Below are positions 38,481 through 47,882 of a DNA stretch of 64,000 bases, piece after piece. The notes under the pieces are model-generated. The model was not told the DNA's origin. It worked only from the letters and a program-made list of their open reading frames with translations, and ran no database searches. Source of the stretch: an uncultured Clostridia bacterium (GTDB taxonomy: Bacteria; Bacillota; Clostridia; TANB77; CAG-508); NCBI GenBank assembly GCA_947626605.1, contig CANQSV010000001.1, forward strand, positions 140,664 through 204,663, written 5' to 3'. How positions within the stretch are numbered: the first letter of the stretch is position 1; every line of letters begins with the position of its first letter. The translations under genes were made by a program, and so were the position numbers.

Positions 38481-38530
38481 TCCTATTCACCTCTTTATAT
38501 AAAAATGTATTTATAACATTTAAGATTTTA

Positions 38531-38749
38531 TTATTTTGCCCTCCAAGTTATTCTACCTCTTGATAAATCATAAGGTGAAAGTTCAACTTTTACTTTATCT
38601 CCTGGTAAAATTTTGATGTAATTCATTCTTAATTTTCCTGAAATGTGGGCTAATAATTGATGCCCATTTTCAAGTTCAACTTTAAATGTAGTATTTGGCA
38701 AAGCCTCAACTACAGTTCCTTCCACTTCAATAATGTCTTCTTTAGCCAA
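38531..38749 (-). CDS. infA: Translation initiation factor IF-1 (TTG start)
   Basis: A 72-residue OB-fold factor ([40 protein letters not shown]). I choose TTG at 38749, because GGAGGG lies 7 nt before it and the product then begins [11 protein letters not shown], as in nearly all IF-1. The GTG start used by the track lies inside the ribosome binding site. A non-ATG start for IF-1 is worth noting because start-codon choice itself depends on initiation factors. Confidence 0.92.
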   Translation of the reverse strand: MAKEDIIEVEGTVVEALPNTTFKVELENGHQLLAHISGKLRMNYIKILPGDKVKVELSPYDLSRGRITWRAK

Positions 38750-38839
38750 TTTTAATCCCTCCACTTCAGTAATATACTTGGTTTTCGGACTATTTGCATT
38801 AAATCATATTACAAATAGCTAGTATATTATATCTCAAAC

Positions 38840-39610
38840 CTATAGTTTTGTCAATATCTCAGGACCTTTTTCTGTAATTAAAATAGTATTTTCATAATGA
38901 GCTGCTAAACTACCATCTTCTGTTATAATTGTCCACCCATCATCTAACTCTAGTATCTCGTCACTTCCTTGTATAACCATTGGCTCTACAGCAAGTGTCA
39001 TACCTGTTTCAATTTTTGGACCTTTACCACTTCTTCCATAATTTGGGATACCTGGATCTTCATGCATCCCTCTACCTATTCCATGTCCTTGAAATTCTTT
39101 AACAACTGAATAACCATTTTTTTCTACAAAGTTGCCAATTGCATTTGAAATATCTCCTATTCTATTACCTTTAACAGCTTGTTTTATACCTTCAAAAAAA
39201 GCTTGTTTCGTGACTTCTACTAATCTTTTAGCTTCATCAGAAACTTTTCCAACAAGATATGTTCTTGCCATATCCCCATGATAACCATTTTTTAAAGCTA
39301 CCATGTCCACACTAACAATATCTCCATCTTTTATAATCATATTAGCATCTGGAATTCCATGTATAACTACATCATTAATTGAAATACAAGTTGTAGCTGG
39401 AAAAGCAGGAACACCTTTGTATGGGCTTGGATAATTTTTTTGAGCAGGTACAGCACCATTTTTTACCATAACTTCTTCAGCTATTTTATCAAGTTCTAAA
39501 GCTGTTATACCAGGTCTTATATTTTCTTCTATTGCCTTGTGAGCTAAAGCTACAATTCTACAAGCTTCTCTCATCAATTCTATTTCTCTTTTAGATTTAA
39601 TATCTATCAC
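38840..39610 (-). CDS. map: Methionine aminopeptidase, type I
   Basis: A 256-residue enzyme that removes the initiator Met. The metal ligands are visible in SVDMVALKNGYHGDMARTYLVG (Asp, Asp), HGIGRGMHEDPG (His), and the late Glu residues in AVEPM and ITEDGSLAAHYE. Its start is 41 bp after the adk stop, as usual in spc operons of Firmicutes. Confidence 0.95.
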   Translation of the reverse strand: MIDIKSKREIELMREACRIVALAHKAIEENIRPGITALELDKIAEEVMVKNGAVPAQKNYPSPYKGVPAFPATTCISINDVVIHGIPDANMIIKDGDIVSVDMVALKNGYHGDMARTYLVGKVSDEAKRLVEVTKQAFFEGIKQAVKGNRIGDISNAIGNFVEKNGYSVVKEFQGHGIGRGMHEDPGIPNYGRSGKGPKIETGMTLAVEPMVIQGSDEILELDDGWTIITEDGSLAAHYENTILITEKGPEILTKL

Positions 39611-39651
39611 TTTTATTTACGCCTCTTTTATTCCAATATTTTCATAGAAAT

Positions 39652-40320
39652 TTATTTATTGTTTATATCTTTTAAAATATCTTCTGCCACATCTTTTCCT
39701 AATCTATTTATTGCTTCACTTACTTCTTCTGTACGAAGAACTCCTCTTGACTCATAATAAGAAACTAATGGGCTTGTTTTTTCATCATATATTTTTAATC
39801 TATTTCTTATTGATTCTTCATTTGAATCATCTTCTCTTTGTACTAATTCTGCTCCACATTTATCACATATTCCTTCTTTTACTGGTGGATGCATACGTAA
39901 ATTATATGTAGCTTTACATGCTTGATTTGAACATACTCTTCTATTAATCATTCTAGTAATAATTTCTTCTCTTGGTGTAGTTAAATTAATTACTAAATCA
40001 ACCTTTTTACCTTTTTCAGCTAATATTTCATCTAATTTTTCAGCTTGTTCAACTGTACGTGGAAATCCATCTAATATTACACCATTTGTAGCATCATCTT
40101 CATTTAATCTATCTATTACCATTGGAACTGTAATTTCATCTGGAACTAGCATTCCTTTTGCAATATATTTATTTGCCTCTTTTCCTAATTCAGTTTCTTC
40201 TTTTATATTTTTTCTAAAAATATCTCCTGTTGATACTTGTGGCCAACCTGTTGATTCTGTTAATAAACCTGCAACAGTTCCCTTTCCTGTTCCTTGTGCT
40301 CCTAACATTATTATAATCAT
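39652..40320 (-). CDS. adk: Adenylate kinase
   Basis: A 222-residue long-form enzyme (AMP + ATP to 2 ADP). P-loop GAQGTGKGT in place of the usual GxPGxGKGT (Gln for Pro), AMP site STGDIFRKNI and DGFPRTVEQAE, and a zinc LID (CSNQACKATYN, CDKCGAE). I start at ATG 40320 (MIIIMLGAQ) behind GAGGAGG, five codons inside the track ORF. Confidence 0.94.
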   Translation of the reverse strand: MIIIMLGAQGTGKGTVAGLLTESTGWPQVSTGDIFRKNIKEETELGKEANKYIAKGMLVPDEITVPMVIDRLNEDDATNGVILDGFPRTVEQAEKLDEILAEKGKKVDLVINLTTPREEIITRMINRRVCSNQACKATYNLRMHPPVKEGICDKCGAELVQREDDSNEESIRNRLKIYDEKTSPLVSYYESRGVLRTEEVSEAINRLGKDVAEDILKDINNK

Positions 40321-40424
40321 AAAAATCCTCCTCATTTTTACTATTTTATTTATATAACTTTTTTAATTATTATTTACTATTATAGAAATATTAATATTGC
40401 AACCATTAAAATTTTCTCTATCTT

Positions 40425-40478
40425 TGTAGGGGTCGACGTCCTCGACGACCCGCACATACTATAACATATAGAGATGTT
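40425..40478. repeat. GTAGGGGTCGACG / GGTCGTCG modular repeat
   Basis: GTAGGGGTCGACGTCCTCGACGACCCGC and then TAGAGATGTT, the reverse of the AACATCTCTA end. It lies in the 450-bp secY-adk gap. The rest of that gap is AT-rich with a second AACATCTCTAC at about 40573 and the AT-rich palindrome below; I see no gene in it. Confidence 0.6.
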
Positions 40479-40648
40479 TATTTACGCATAAACCTAGAAT
40501 TATAAATAATTTAAAATATCAAATATAATATATTGTATAGTATTTGCACTAATTATTGTTTAATATGTTTATAACATCTCTACAAGTTCTTGTTATAATA
40601 GTAATTAAAAAAATCATATAAATTTATAAACACAATGTAGTTGCGAGC

Positions 40649-40764
40649 ATTGCAATTAATATTTAATAGGTAATAATGAATAATGTATAATTTTAGCTAA
40701 AAAATTGCTTTGCAATTTTTTCACATTAATTATTCATTATTCATTATTCACTTTTCATTATTAA
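40649..40764. repeat. AT-rich palindromic repeat, copy 2
   Basis: Matches copy 1 at 8230-8349 along its length: CATTGCAATTAATATTTAAT, central AAAAAATTGC/GCAATTTTTT palindrome, and TTATTCATTATTCATTATTC. It ends 5 bp beyond the secY stop codon. Confidence 0.7.
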
Positions 40765-40769
40765 TTAAT

Positions 40770-42092
40770 CTATTCAAGGAATCCCTTATAGTGTCTCATT
40801 ACTAATTGAGATTCTAATTGTTGAACTGTTTCTAGTGCAACACCTACTACGATAAGTATTGTTGTTCCACCGAAAGATATATTTAATCCTGAAACACCTA
40901 CTAAAATTGGAACTACTGCTATAAGTGCTAGGAAGAAACCTCCAAACCAAGTTAGTTTTGAAATTATACCTTTCAAATAATCTGTTGTTGGTTTTCCTGC
41001 TCTAATACCAGGTATGAATCCACCATTTTTCTTAATGTTATTTGATACTTCTGCTGGATTAAATGTTGCATATGTATAAAAGAATGTGAATCCTACAATT
41101 AATAATAGGTAAACTATAGCATTTGCAATAGTATATCCAAGTGGTATACCTGATGCTGATGTTGCTACAGAAAACTTATATACACCTGCCCAAAATCCTG
41201 ATTGTGATGCTATGTTAGGATTAAACATTTGAATAATCATTGCAGGGAATGTCATAAATGATGAAGCAAAGATTACTGGCATAACACCTGCCATAGCAAG
41301 TTTTAATGGTATATGTGTACTTTGTCCACCATACATTTTTCTTCCTACAACTTTTTTAGCATATTGAACAGGTACTCTTCTTTCTGCTTCTTGTACAAAT
41401 ACAACTCCTGCAACAAAAAGTATTGCTCCTGCAATTACTCCTAGCGTAATTAATAAACCTTTTGTTGAGAATCCAACAGCTGTAAAAACAAGTCCCCATA
41501 AATATGTTACAGCATCTGGCATTCCTGAAATTATACCTATGAAAATTATCATTGAAATACCATTTCCTATACCAAGGTTAGTAATTTGTTCACCTAACCA
41601 CATTAAGAATGCTGTTCCTGCTAACAAACCTACTACAACAATTAACATTGTTGTAAAAGATTGATTTACGAATATTCCTGATGATCTATATGATAAGTAT
41701 ACTCCTATAGCTTCAATTAGTGCTAAAACAATTGTAACTATTTTTGTATAAACATTTATCTTTCTTCTTCCTTCTTCTCCGCCTTCTTTAGTTAATTTTT
41801 CTAAAGATGGAATAACCATTGCCATTAATTGAACTACAATTGATGCAGTAATATATGGACTTATTGACATAGCAAATACAGATAATCTTTGAAAAGCACC
41901 ACCAGAAATAACATTGATTAAACCACTTAAACTTGTACTTGATGCTTTTGCTAATGCTGCTAATTGTACTGCATCTACTCCTGGTACTGTTATATAGCAC
42001 CCAAATCTAAATATAACTATTAATAATAGTGTAAATAATAATTTTTTTCTTACGTCTGGGGTCTTTATAGCGTTTTTTATTGTTTTAAACAA
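40770..42092 (-). CDS. secY: Protein translocase subunit SecY
   Basis: The 440-residue channel subunit of the Sec translocon, with ten membrane segments. PGVDAVQL and the plug region at the N terminus, and the C-terminal cytosolic loops (VPVQYAKKVVGRKMYGG, GFIPGIRAGKPTTDYL) that bind ribosome and SecA. It starts directly at the rplO stop (adjacent codons), so translation is coupled. Confidence 0.97.
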   Translation of the reverse strand: MFKTIKNAIKTPDVRKKLLFTLLLIVIFRFGCYITVPGVDAVQLAALAKASSTSLSGLINVISGGAFQRLSVFAMSISPYITASIVVQLMAMVIPSLEKLTKEGGEEGRRKINVYTKIVTIVLALIEAIGVYLSYRSSGIFVNQSFTTMLIVVVGLLAGTAFLMWLGEQITNLGIGNGISMIIFIGIISGMPDAVTYLWGLVFTAVGFSTKGLLITLGVIAGAILFVAGVVFVQEAERRVPVQYAKKVVGRKMYGGQSTHIPLKLAMAGVMPVIFASSFMTFPAMIIQMFNPNIASQSGFWAGVYKFSVATSASGIPLGYTIANAIVYLLLIVGFTFFYTYATFNPAEVSNNIKKNGGFIPGIRAGKPTTDYLKGIISKLTWFGGFFLALIAVVPILVGVSGLNISFGGTTILIVVGVALETVQQLESQLVMRHYKGFLE

Positions 42093-42527
42093 TTAAACCA
42101 CCTCTATCTTTCCACCTGCAGCTTCTATTTTAGCTTGTGCTGCTTTTGTAAATCTGTTTGCTTTTACTGTTAATGCTTTTTCTATATTTCCTGTAGCTAA
42201 TACAACTATTCCGTCATTTGCTTTACCAATTATTCCTTCTTTTAATAAAGTATCAACTGTAACTTCTTTTGCTTCAGATTTATTAAGCATTGTTAGAGTT
42301 ACTTCAGTATAGTTTTTAGCATGAATATTTGTAAATCCTCTTTTTGGTAATCTTCTATATAATGGTGTTTGACCACCTTCGAATCCACGTCTAACTCCTC
42401 CGCCAGATCTTGCTTTTTGTCCTTTATGACCTTTTCCAGAAGTTTTTCCAAGTCCTGAACCTACTCCACGACCTACTCTTCTTCTGCTAACTCTTTCCTC
42501 TGCTGGCTTTAATTCACCTAGTTTCAT
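42093..42527 (-). CDS. rplO: Ribosomal protein L15
   Basis: A 144-residue 50S protein ([57 protein letters not shown]). GGAGGTG precedes the ATG. The gene normally before it, rpmD (L30), is absent: only 45 bp separate it from rpsE and no L30-like ORF is seen. Confidence 0.97.
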   Translation of the reverse strand: MKLGELKPAEERVSRRRVGRGVGSGLGKTSGKGHKGQKARSGGGVRRGFEGGQTPLYRRLPKRGFTNIHAKNYTEVTLTMLNKSEAKEVTVDTLLKEGIIGKANDGIVVLATGNIEKALTVKANRFTKAAQAKIEAAGGKIEVV

Positions 42528-42572
42528 TATTGCACCTCCTTAATTTATATAATAGTTTTCTCTCCATTCCTA

Positions 42573-43061
42573 TTATATAATATCTTCTACTTTTTTTCCT
42601 CTTTTTTTAGCAATTTCTTCAATAGTTTTCATATTAGATAAACCGCTAATTGTAGCATAAACTACATTTCTTGGATTATTAGTTCCAATAACTTTTGTTC
42701 TTATATCTTTATATCCAGCTAATTCTAGAACTGGTCTAACACTACCTCCAGCGATAACTCCAGTACCTTCTACAGCTGGTTTAAGCATAACTTTTGCGCT
42801 ACCAAATTCACCAACATATTCATGAGGTATAGTAGTTCCTACAACAGGAACTGTTACTAAATTCTTTTTAGCATCTTCAATAGCTTTTTTGATTGCATCT
42901 GGAACTTCTGAAGCTTTACCATTACCAACTCCAACATGACCATTTTCATCTCCAACAACTACTACTGCACTAAATCTAAAAGTTCTACCACCTTTAACAA
43001 CTTTTGCAACTCTGTTAATGGCTACTACTTTTTCTTTTAATTCTACTGCCTTTTCTTCCAT
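42573..43061 (-). CDS. rpsE: Ribosomal protein S5
   Basis: A 162-residue fidelity protein ([59 protein letters not shown]). Normal size. GGAGG lies before the ATG. It is followed by rplO because rpmD is missing. Confidence 0.97.
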   Translation of the reverse strand: MEEKAVELKEKVVAINRVAKVVKGGRTFRFSAVVVVGDENGHVGVGNGKASEVPDAIKKAIEDAKKNLVTVPVVGTTIPHEYVGEFGSAKVMLKPAVEGTGVIAGGSVRPVLELAGYKDIRTKVIGTNNPRNVVYATISGLSNMKTIEEIAKKRGKKVEDII

Positions 43062-43125
43062 TGATTAATATTTCCTCCTTCCGAAAATAATTATATTTAT
43101 TAATTAATGTTACATTTAACACATC

Positions 43126-43485
43126 TTAGAATTTCAAACCTGCTTCACGTGCTGCTTCAGCTAACTCTTTAACAACACCATGATAAATATATCCGCCTCT
43201 ATCATACACTACAGTATCAATTTTCTTTGCAAGAGCTCTTTTAGCGATAAGTGCTCCTACTTCTTTAGCAGCTTCTTTATTAGAATGTTTAGTTTTAACT
43301 TCTTTATCTAAAGTTGAAGCAGAAACTAGTGTTACACCCTTAACATCATCAATTATTTGAGCATATACATTTGTATTACTTCTATATACACAAAGTCTTG
43401 GACATTCAGCAGTTCCACTAATTTTTGTACGAACACGAATATGTCTTCTTCTTCTCTCAAACTTTCTATCTGTCTTAGTAATCAT
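43126..43485 (-). CDS. rplR: Ribosomal protein L18
   Basis: A 119-residue 5S rRNA-binding protein ([49 protein letters not shown]). AAAGGAG precedes the ATG. The gap to rplF upstream (250 bp) holds repeat copy C. Confidence 0.96.
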   Translation of the reverse strand: MITKTDRKFERRRRHIRVRTKISGTAECPRLCVYRSNTNVYAQIIDDVKGVTLVSASTLDKEVKTKHSNKEAAKEVGALIAKRALAKKIDTVVYDRGGYIYHGVVKELAEAAREAGLKF

Positions 43486-43605
43486 CTTTATCTCCTTTCT
43501 AAATCATTAGATCTTTCTATCAAAGGCTAAGCTTTTATTTGCCTCTTGTCTAAACAATACCTATCATTGTTTTAAACAAATCACAAATTCATTTTTCTTT
43601 TTTTC

Positions 43606-43730
43606 TAAAGAAATTAGAATTAGTATATTGCAAGGCAAAATTTATTTGAAACACCGGAGTCGTACGTGTGTACGTCGAGGATTTTCAAATGAATTTTAAC
43701 GCCGCAAGATGCTGATTATAATTTCTTTTA
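43606..43730 (+). repeat. REP-like palindrome copy C (rplF-rplR gap)
   Basis: A 125-bp palindrome: AATTAGTATATTGCAAGGC, CACCGGAG, CGTACGTGTGTACG, TTAACGCCGCAAGATGCTGATT. It ends 5 bp from the rplF stop. Its inner 110 bp differ from copy F by one base, while the outermost arms differ and are complementary in each (AAAGAAATT/AATTTCTTT here). Confidence 0.85.
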
Positions 43731-43735
43731 GCAGA

Positions 43736-44275
43736 CTATTTCTTACCAGCTTTACCTTCCTTACGTCTAATAACTTCATAATCATACTTAATACCCTTAC
43801 CTCTATATACCTCAGGTGGTCTTTTTGTTCTGATTACAGCAGCTGTTTGACCAACTAACTCTTTATCAATTCCTCTTACAATTATTTGGTTTGGATTTGG
43901 TACATCAAAAGTAATACCTGGTTCTGGTTTAATTTCTACTGTATGAGAATAACCTAAATTCATCACTATGTCATTACCCTTTTTTTGTACTCTATATCCA
44001 ACACCGTTAATTTCTAAAACTTTTTTGAATTCATCTTTAACACCAATAACCATATTATTTATTAAAGCTCTTGTTAAACCATGGATACTTCTATTTTCTG
44101 GTTCATCATCTGGTCTTTTTACTGTAATAGTATTTCCATCAAGTTCAACTGTCATATTTGGATGAATCTCTCTTACTAACTCACCTTTAGGACCTTTTAC
44201 AGTTATTTTTTGTCCATCTATTTTTACATCTATACCTTCTGGTACTGTAATTGGCTTATTACCTATTCTAGACAT
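43736..44275 (-). CDS. rplF: Ribosomal protein L6
   Basis: A 179-residue 50S protein made of two similar domains (MSRIGNKPITVPEGIDVKI; GVGYRVQKKGNDIVMNLGYSH) with the C-terminal RPPEVYRGKGIKYDYEVIRRKEGK. AAGGAGGAG precedes the ATG. Repeat copy C lies just after its stop. Confidence 0.97.
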   Translation of the reverse strand: MSRIGNKPITVPEGIDVKIDGQKITVKGPKGELVREIHPNMTVELDGNTITVKRPDDEPENRSIHGLTRALINNMVIGVKDEFKKVLEINGVGYRVQKKGNDIVMNLGYSHTVEIKPEPGITFDVPNPNQIIVRGIDKELVGQTAAVIRTKRPPEVYRGKGIKYDYEVIRRKEGKAGKK

Positions 44276-44323
44276 TCTACGGTCTCCTCCTTCTTTCTTT
44301 TTTATTTTATATAATAATCGAAA

Positions 44324-44722
44324 TTACCATATGTAAGCTAAAACTTCTCCGCCTACACCTTCAATTCTTGCTTGTCTATCTGTCATAATTCCTTTCGAAG
44401 TTGAAATTAAAGCAATTCCAAGTCCATTTAAAACTTTTGGTAATTCATCTTTAGCTGCATAAACTCTTAATCCTGGTTTACTAATTCTTTTTAAACCAGC
44501 AATTACTTTTTTTCCATTTTCATCATATTTTAATACGATTCTTATAATTCCTTGATTCTCATTCTCTATTTCTTCAAAAGACTTGATATACCCTTCTTTA
44601 AATAGTATATCAGCTATTGACTTTTTAATGTTTGATGCTGGTATATCAACAGTTTTATGCTTTGATGTATTTGCATTTCTTATTCTTGTTAACATATCTG
44701 CTATAGGATCTGTTGTAGTCAT
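44324..44722 (-). CDS. rpsH: Ribosomal protein S8
   Basis: A 132-residue 16S binder ([28 protein letters not shown]-terminal [26 protein letters not shown]). GGAGGAGAG precedes the ATG. Normal. Confidence 0.97.
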   Translation of the reverse strand: MTTTDPIADMLTRIRNANTSKHKTVDIPASNIKKSIADILFKEGYIKSFEEIENENQGIIRIVLKYDENGKKVIAGLKRISKPGLRVYAAKDELPKVLNGLGIALISTSKGIMTDRQARIEGVGGEVLAYIW

Positions 44723-44828
44723 TTACTCTCCTCCTTCATTAATATTTTTACATAGTATCTTTTCTATTTCCTAGAAAACAAATACTAAACACTTTGCAAA
44801 TTATATGAAATCTGCACTACACTATATT

Positions 44829-45014
44829 TTACCAACTAGATTTTTTAACTCCTGGGATTTCTCCTTTATGAGCTAATTCTCTAAAGCACACACGGCAAAT
44901 TCCGAATTTTCTGATATAAGCATGTGGTCTTCCACAAATTTTACATCTGTTATATTCTCTAGTCTTATATTTTTGTTGTTTTTGTTGTTTAACAATCATT
45001 GACTTCTTAGCCAT
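44829..45014 (-). CDS. rpsN: Ribosomal protein S14, zinc type
   Basis: A 61-residue protein with the four zinc Cys ([20 protein letters not shown]). It is the short C+ form. AAAGGAG precedes the ATG. It follows rplE by 17 bp. Confidence 0.96.
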   Translation of the reverse strand: MAKKSMIVKQQKQQKYKTREYNRCKICGRPHAYIRKFGICRVCFRELAHKGEIPGVKKSSW

Positions 45015-45031
45015 AATAAACTCCTTTCTTA

Positions 45032-45571
45032 TTAGCTTCTAAAAGGCATACCTAAAAGCTTTAATAACTCTCTAGCCTCTTCATCACTTTTTGCTGTTGT
45101 AACAAAAATGATATCCATACCTCTTAATTTATCAACTTTATCATATTCAATTTCAGGGAAAATTAATTGTTCCTTAACACCCATTGAATAGTTTCCTCTA
45201 CCATCAAATGAATCTGGAGAAACTCCTCTAAAATCTCTTACTCTTGGAAGTGCTACATTGAATAATTTATATGCAAATTCATACATTCTCTTTGTTCTCA
45301 AAGTAACTTTACACCCAACATTTGCACCTTCTCTTAATTTAAATGCTGCTATTGACTTTTTAGCTTTAGTTATAACTGGTTTTTGACCTGTTATTAATCC
45401 CAATTCATTAACTGCATTATCTAATGACTTTGGATTATCTTTAACATCACCAAGACCAATATTAATAACAATTTTCTCAAGCTTTGGAACTTGCATAACT
45501 GATTTATAATTAAATTTCTTCATTAATTCTGGAACTATCTCTTTTTCATATTGTTCTCTTAACTTTTCCAT
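45032..45571 (-). CDS. rplE: Ribosomal protein L5
   Basis: A 179-residue 5S rRNA-binding protein ([59 protein letters not shown]). Normal size. AAAGGAGG precedes the ATG by about 12 nt. Confidence 0.97.
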   Translation of the reverse strand: MEKLREQYEKEIVPELMKKFNYKSVMQVPKLEKIVINIGLGDVKDNPKSLDNAVNELGLITGQKPVITKAKKSIAAFKLREGANVGCKVTLRTKRMYEFAYKLFNVALPRVRDFRGVSPDSFDGRGNYSMGVKEQLIFPEIEYDKVDKLRGMDIIFVTTAKSDEEARELLKLLGMPFRS

Positions 45572-45604
45572 AGTCTAAAACAGACCTCCTTTCTACAATA
45601 TCTT

Positions 45605-45913
45605 TTAAATCTTAGTACCGCATTTTTTGCAAACACGAACTTTATTTCCATTTTTGTCTTCTTCATAACCTATTCTTGTAGCTTTTTTACACTTTGAACA
45701 AACTACATTAACCTTTGCAGAATGGATAGCACATTCAACTGAAATAATTCCACCCTCTTCTCCTTGTTTTCTAGGTTTTACATGTTTTTTTCTAATATTT
45801 ACACCTTTAACAATAACTTTTTCTGTTTTTGGAATAACTTCTAAAACTTCTCCTGTTTTACCTTTATCATTTCCAGATAAGACTTCAACAGTGTCTCCTT
45901 TTTTGATATTCAT
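45605..45913 (-). CDS. rplX: Ribosomal protein L24
   Basis: A 102-residue protein with the KOW motif (KKGDTVEVLSGNDKGKTGEVLEV) and a C-terminal four-Cys zinc-like part (CSKCKKATRIGYE, VCKKCGTK). I start at MNIKKGDTV, behind GAGGTG; the track's extra 16 residues would reach into repeat copy D and have no ribosome binding site. Confidence 0.95.
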   Translation of the reverse strand: MNIKKGDTVEVLSGNDKGKTGEVLEVIPKTEKVIVKGVNIRKKHVKPRKQGEEGGIISVECAIHSAKVNVVCSKCKKATRIGYEEDKNGNKVRVCKKCGTKI

Positions 45914-45941
45914 ACCTTTTATTTCACCTCTTTTTTCTTTT

Positions 45942-46063
45942 GAATAAATTAAAATCAGCATCTTGCGTTGTTAAAATTTATTCGAAAATCCTCGACGTAC
46001 GCCAGTACGCCTCCGGTATTTCAAATAAATTTTGCCTAGCAATATACTAATTTTAATTTATTC
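45942..46063 (-). repeat. REP-like palindrome copy D (rplN-rplX gap, reverse orientation)
   Basis: The reverse complement of the family: GCATCTTGCGTTGTTAA, CCTCGACGTACGCCAGTACGCCTCCGG, TTTTGCCTAGCAATATACTAATT. Outer arms GAATAAATT/AATTTATTC. It forms an oppositely oriented pair with copy E, 80 bp away. Confidence 0.8.
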
Positions 46064-46143
46064 TATAATATCTATCCAAATAGATACTTAAAACTAGTAT
46101 TATGCTTAGTTTAATTTATTCTCAAATTTACTATTACTTATTG

Positions 46144-46315
46144 AACGAAATAGAATTGGTATATTGCAAGGCAAAATTAATTAAAAAGGCAAGGGAGTGT
46201 ACGTGTGTACACTGTTGAGGCTGTTAAGGCTTTGCCTGTTACAGCGTCAGTATGCGTACAGCTGACCGCGTTTTTAATTGATTTTAACGAAGCAAGATGC
46301 CGATTATCTTTCGTT
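46144..46315 (+). repeat. REP-like palindrome copy E with a nested second repeat
   Basis: Same ends as the family (AATTGGTATATTGCAAGGC; TTAACGAAGCAAGATGCCGATT) and outer arms AACGAAA/TTTCGTT. Its loop has been replaced by the module TGAGGCTGTTAAGGCTTTGCC...TGTTACAGCGTCAGTATGC, which belongs to the GGTCGTCG family. It ends 5 bp from the rplN stop. Confidence 0.8.
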
Positions 46316-46320
46316 TATCA

Positions 46321-46689
46321 CTAAAGAACTTCTGGGGCAAGTGAAAGAATCTTCATATACTCTCCCTCTCTAAGCTCTCTAGCAACAGGTCCAAATATAC
46401 GTGTTCCTCTTGGTGTTTTATCATCACGAATAATTACTGCTGCATTTTCATCAAATTTTATATATGAACCATCAGGACGTCTAGTTTCCTTCTTTGTTCT
46501 AACTACAACAGCTTTAACAACGTCACCTTTTTTTACAACGCCACCTGGTGTAGCACTTTTAACAGAAGCAACTATTATATCACCGATTCTTGCATATCTT
46601 CTATATGAACCACCCAAACATCTAATGCACATAATTTCTTTAGCACCAGTGTTATCAGCTACTTTTAGAATTGATTGTTGTTGAATCAT
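46321..46689 (-). CDS. rplN: Ribosomal protein L14
   Basis: A 122-residue subunit-interface protein ([51 protein letters not shown]). AAAGGAGG precedes the ATG. The 407-bp gap after it, before rplX, contains repeats E and D and nothing else that I can see. Confidence 0.97.
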   Translation of the reverse strand: MIQQQSILKVADNTGAKEIMCIRCLGGSYRRYARIGDIIVASVKSATPGGVVKKGDVVKAVVVRTKKETRRPDGSYIKFDENAAVIIRDDKTPRGTRIFGPVARELREGEYMKILSLAPEVL

Positions 46690-46715
46690 TACAAGTTTCC
46701 TCCTTTTTTAATATT

Positions 46716-46979
46716 CTATTTTTTAATTGCTTTTTCCATAACTTCAACTAATCTCCATCTCTTATCTCTAGAAAGAGGACGAGTCTCCATTACTTTTACA
46801 ATATCTCCTACATTACATTCGTTATTTTCATCATGAGCCTTTAATTTATAAGTTCTTTTAACGATTTTATTATAAATTTTATGTTTAACATTAGTTTCTA
46901 CTGAAACAACAATTGTTTTATCCATTTTATTAGAAACTACTGTTCCAATCATAACTTTACGAAGATTTCTATTCTCCAT
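46716..46979 (-). CDS. rpsQ: Ribosomal protein S17
   Basis: An 87-residue OB-fold 30S protein ([44 protein letters not shown]). I start at the second ATG (MENRNLRK), since AAAGGAG lies 9 nt before it and only 3 nt before the first. Confidence 0.95.
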   Translation of the reverse strand: MENRNLRKVMIGTVVSNKMDKTIVVSVETNVKHKIYNKIVKRTYKLKAHDENNECNVGDIVKVMETRPLSRDKRWRLVEVMEKAIKK

Positions 46980-47074
46980 GAACATATTCTCCTTTCCTAA
47001 AAACTTATTAAGTAAGCAAACTTATCTAGCTAATAATTTATAAACAAATCTAACTAAAATTTTGTTTATTTTCT

Positions 47075-47196
47075 AAACAAATTAGAATTAGTATATTGCA
47101 AGGCAAAATTTATTTGAAACACCGGAGGCGTACGTGTGTACGTCGAGGATTTTCAAATGAATTTTAACGCCGCAAGATGCTGATTATAATTTGTTT
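47075..47196 (+). repeat. REP-like palindrome copy F (rpmC-rpsQ gap)
   Basis: Nearly identical to copy C over the inner 110 bp (one difference, GAGGCG against GAGTCG), but with outer arms AAACAAATT/AATTTGTTT, a compensatory change from the AAAGAAATT/AATTTCTTT of copy C. Confidence 0.85.
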
Positions 47197-47204
47197 TTTA
47201 TTTT

Positions 47205-47256
47205 GCGTTTTTTGAAAATCTTAACGCAGCAAGATGCCAATCGTCTTTCGTTCATC
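47205..47256 (+). repeat. Partial REP-like repeat F' next to the rpmC stop
   Basis: Only the right half remains: TTTTGAAAATCTTAACGCAGCAAGATGCCAATCGTCTTTCGTT. It abuts the rpmC stop codon and shares its terminal ...CTTTCGTT with copy E. A likely deletion remnant of a tandem pair. Confidence 0.6.
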
Positions 47257-47257
47257 A

Positions 47258-47452
47258 TTATTTAGCTAGTTCTCTTTGTCTAAGTACAGTCTTCACTCTA
47301 GCTATATCTTTCTTTACTTCTTTAATTCTCATTGGATTATCCAATCCGTTTGTTGCTAAATTAAATCTTAATTTGAATAATTCATTTTTTAATTCTTTAA
47401 GTTCATTTTCTAGCTCTTCTGAAGACATTTCTACTATTTTATTTATCTTCAT
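47258..47452 (-). CDS. rpmC: Ribosomal protein L29
   Basis: A 64-residue protein at the peptide exit ([51 protein letters not shown]). I start at ATG 47452 (MKINKIVEM), 7 nt after GGTGGTG; it overlaps the end of rplP by 14 bp, as expected for coupled translation. Confidence 0.95.
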   Translation of the reverse strand: MKINKIVEMSSEELENELKELKNELFKLRFNLATNGLDNPMRIKEVKKDIARVKTVLRQRELAK

Positions 47453-47882
47453 TATTATCACCACCTAATTCAGTTTCTTTTGCTACGAATTTTGTTTTTA
47501 CAGGTAGTTTATTAGCTGCTAATCTTAGTGCCTCTCTTGCTGTTTCTTCTGGTACTCCAGCAATTTCAAACATTACTCTTCCTGGTTTTACTACAGCTAC
47601 CCAGTATTCTACAGCACCTTTACCTTTACCCATACGTGTTTCAGCTGGTTTCTTTGTAATTGGCTTATCTGGGAATAGTTTTATCCAAACTTTACCACCT
47701 CTTTTTATATAACGAGTCATAGCTATACGGGCAGCTTCTATTTGGTTAGAAGTTATTAAACCTGCTTCTAAGGCTTGGATACCGAATTCACCATCAGTAA
47801 CCATATTTCCTCTTGTTGCTTTACCTCTATTTCTACCCTTGTGCATTTTTCTATATTTTGTTCTTTTTGGCATTAATGGCAT
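47439..47882 (-). CDS. rplP: Ribosomal protein L16
   Basis: A 147-residue 50S protein near the A site ([46 protein letters not shown]). Its ATG shares one base with the rpsC stop, and AAGGAGG lies 9 nt before. Confidence 0.97.
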   Translation of the reverse strand: MPLMPKRTKYRKMHKGRNRGKATRGNMVTDGEFGIQALEAGLITSNQIEAARIAMTRYIKRGGKVWIKLFPDKPITKKPAETRMGKGKGAVEYWVAVVKPGRVMFEIAGVPEETAREALRLAANKLPVKTKFVAKETELGGDNNEDK

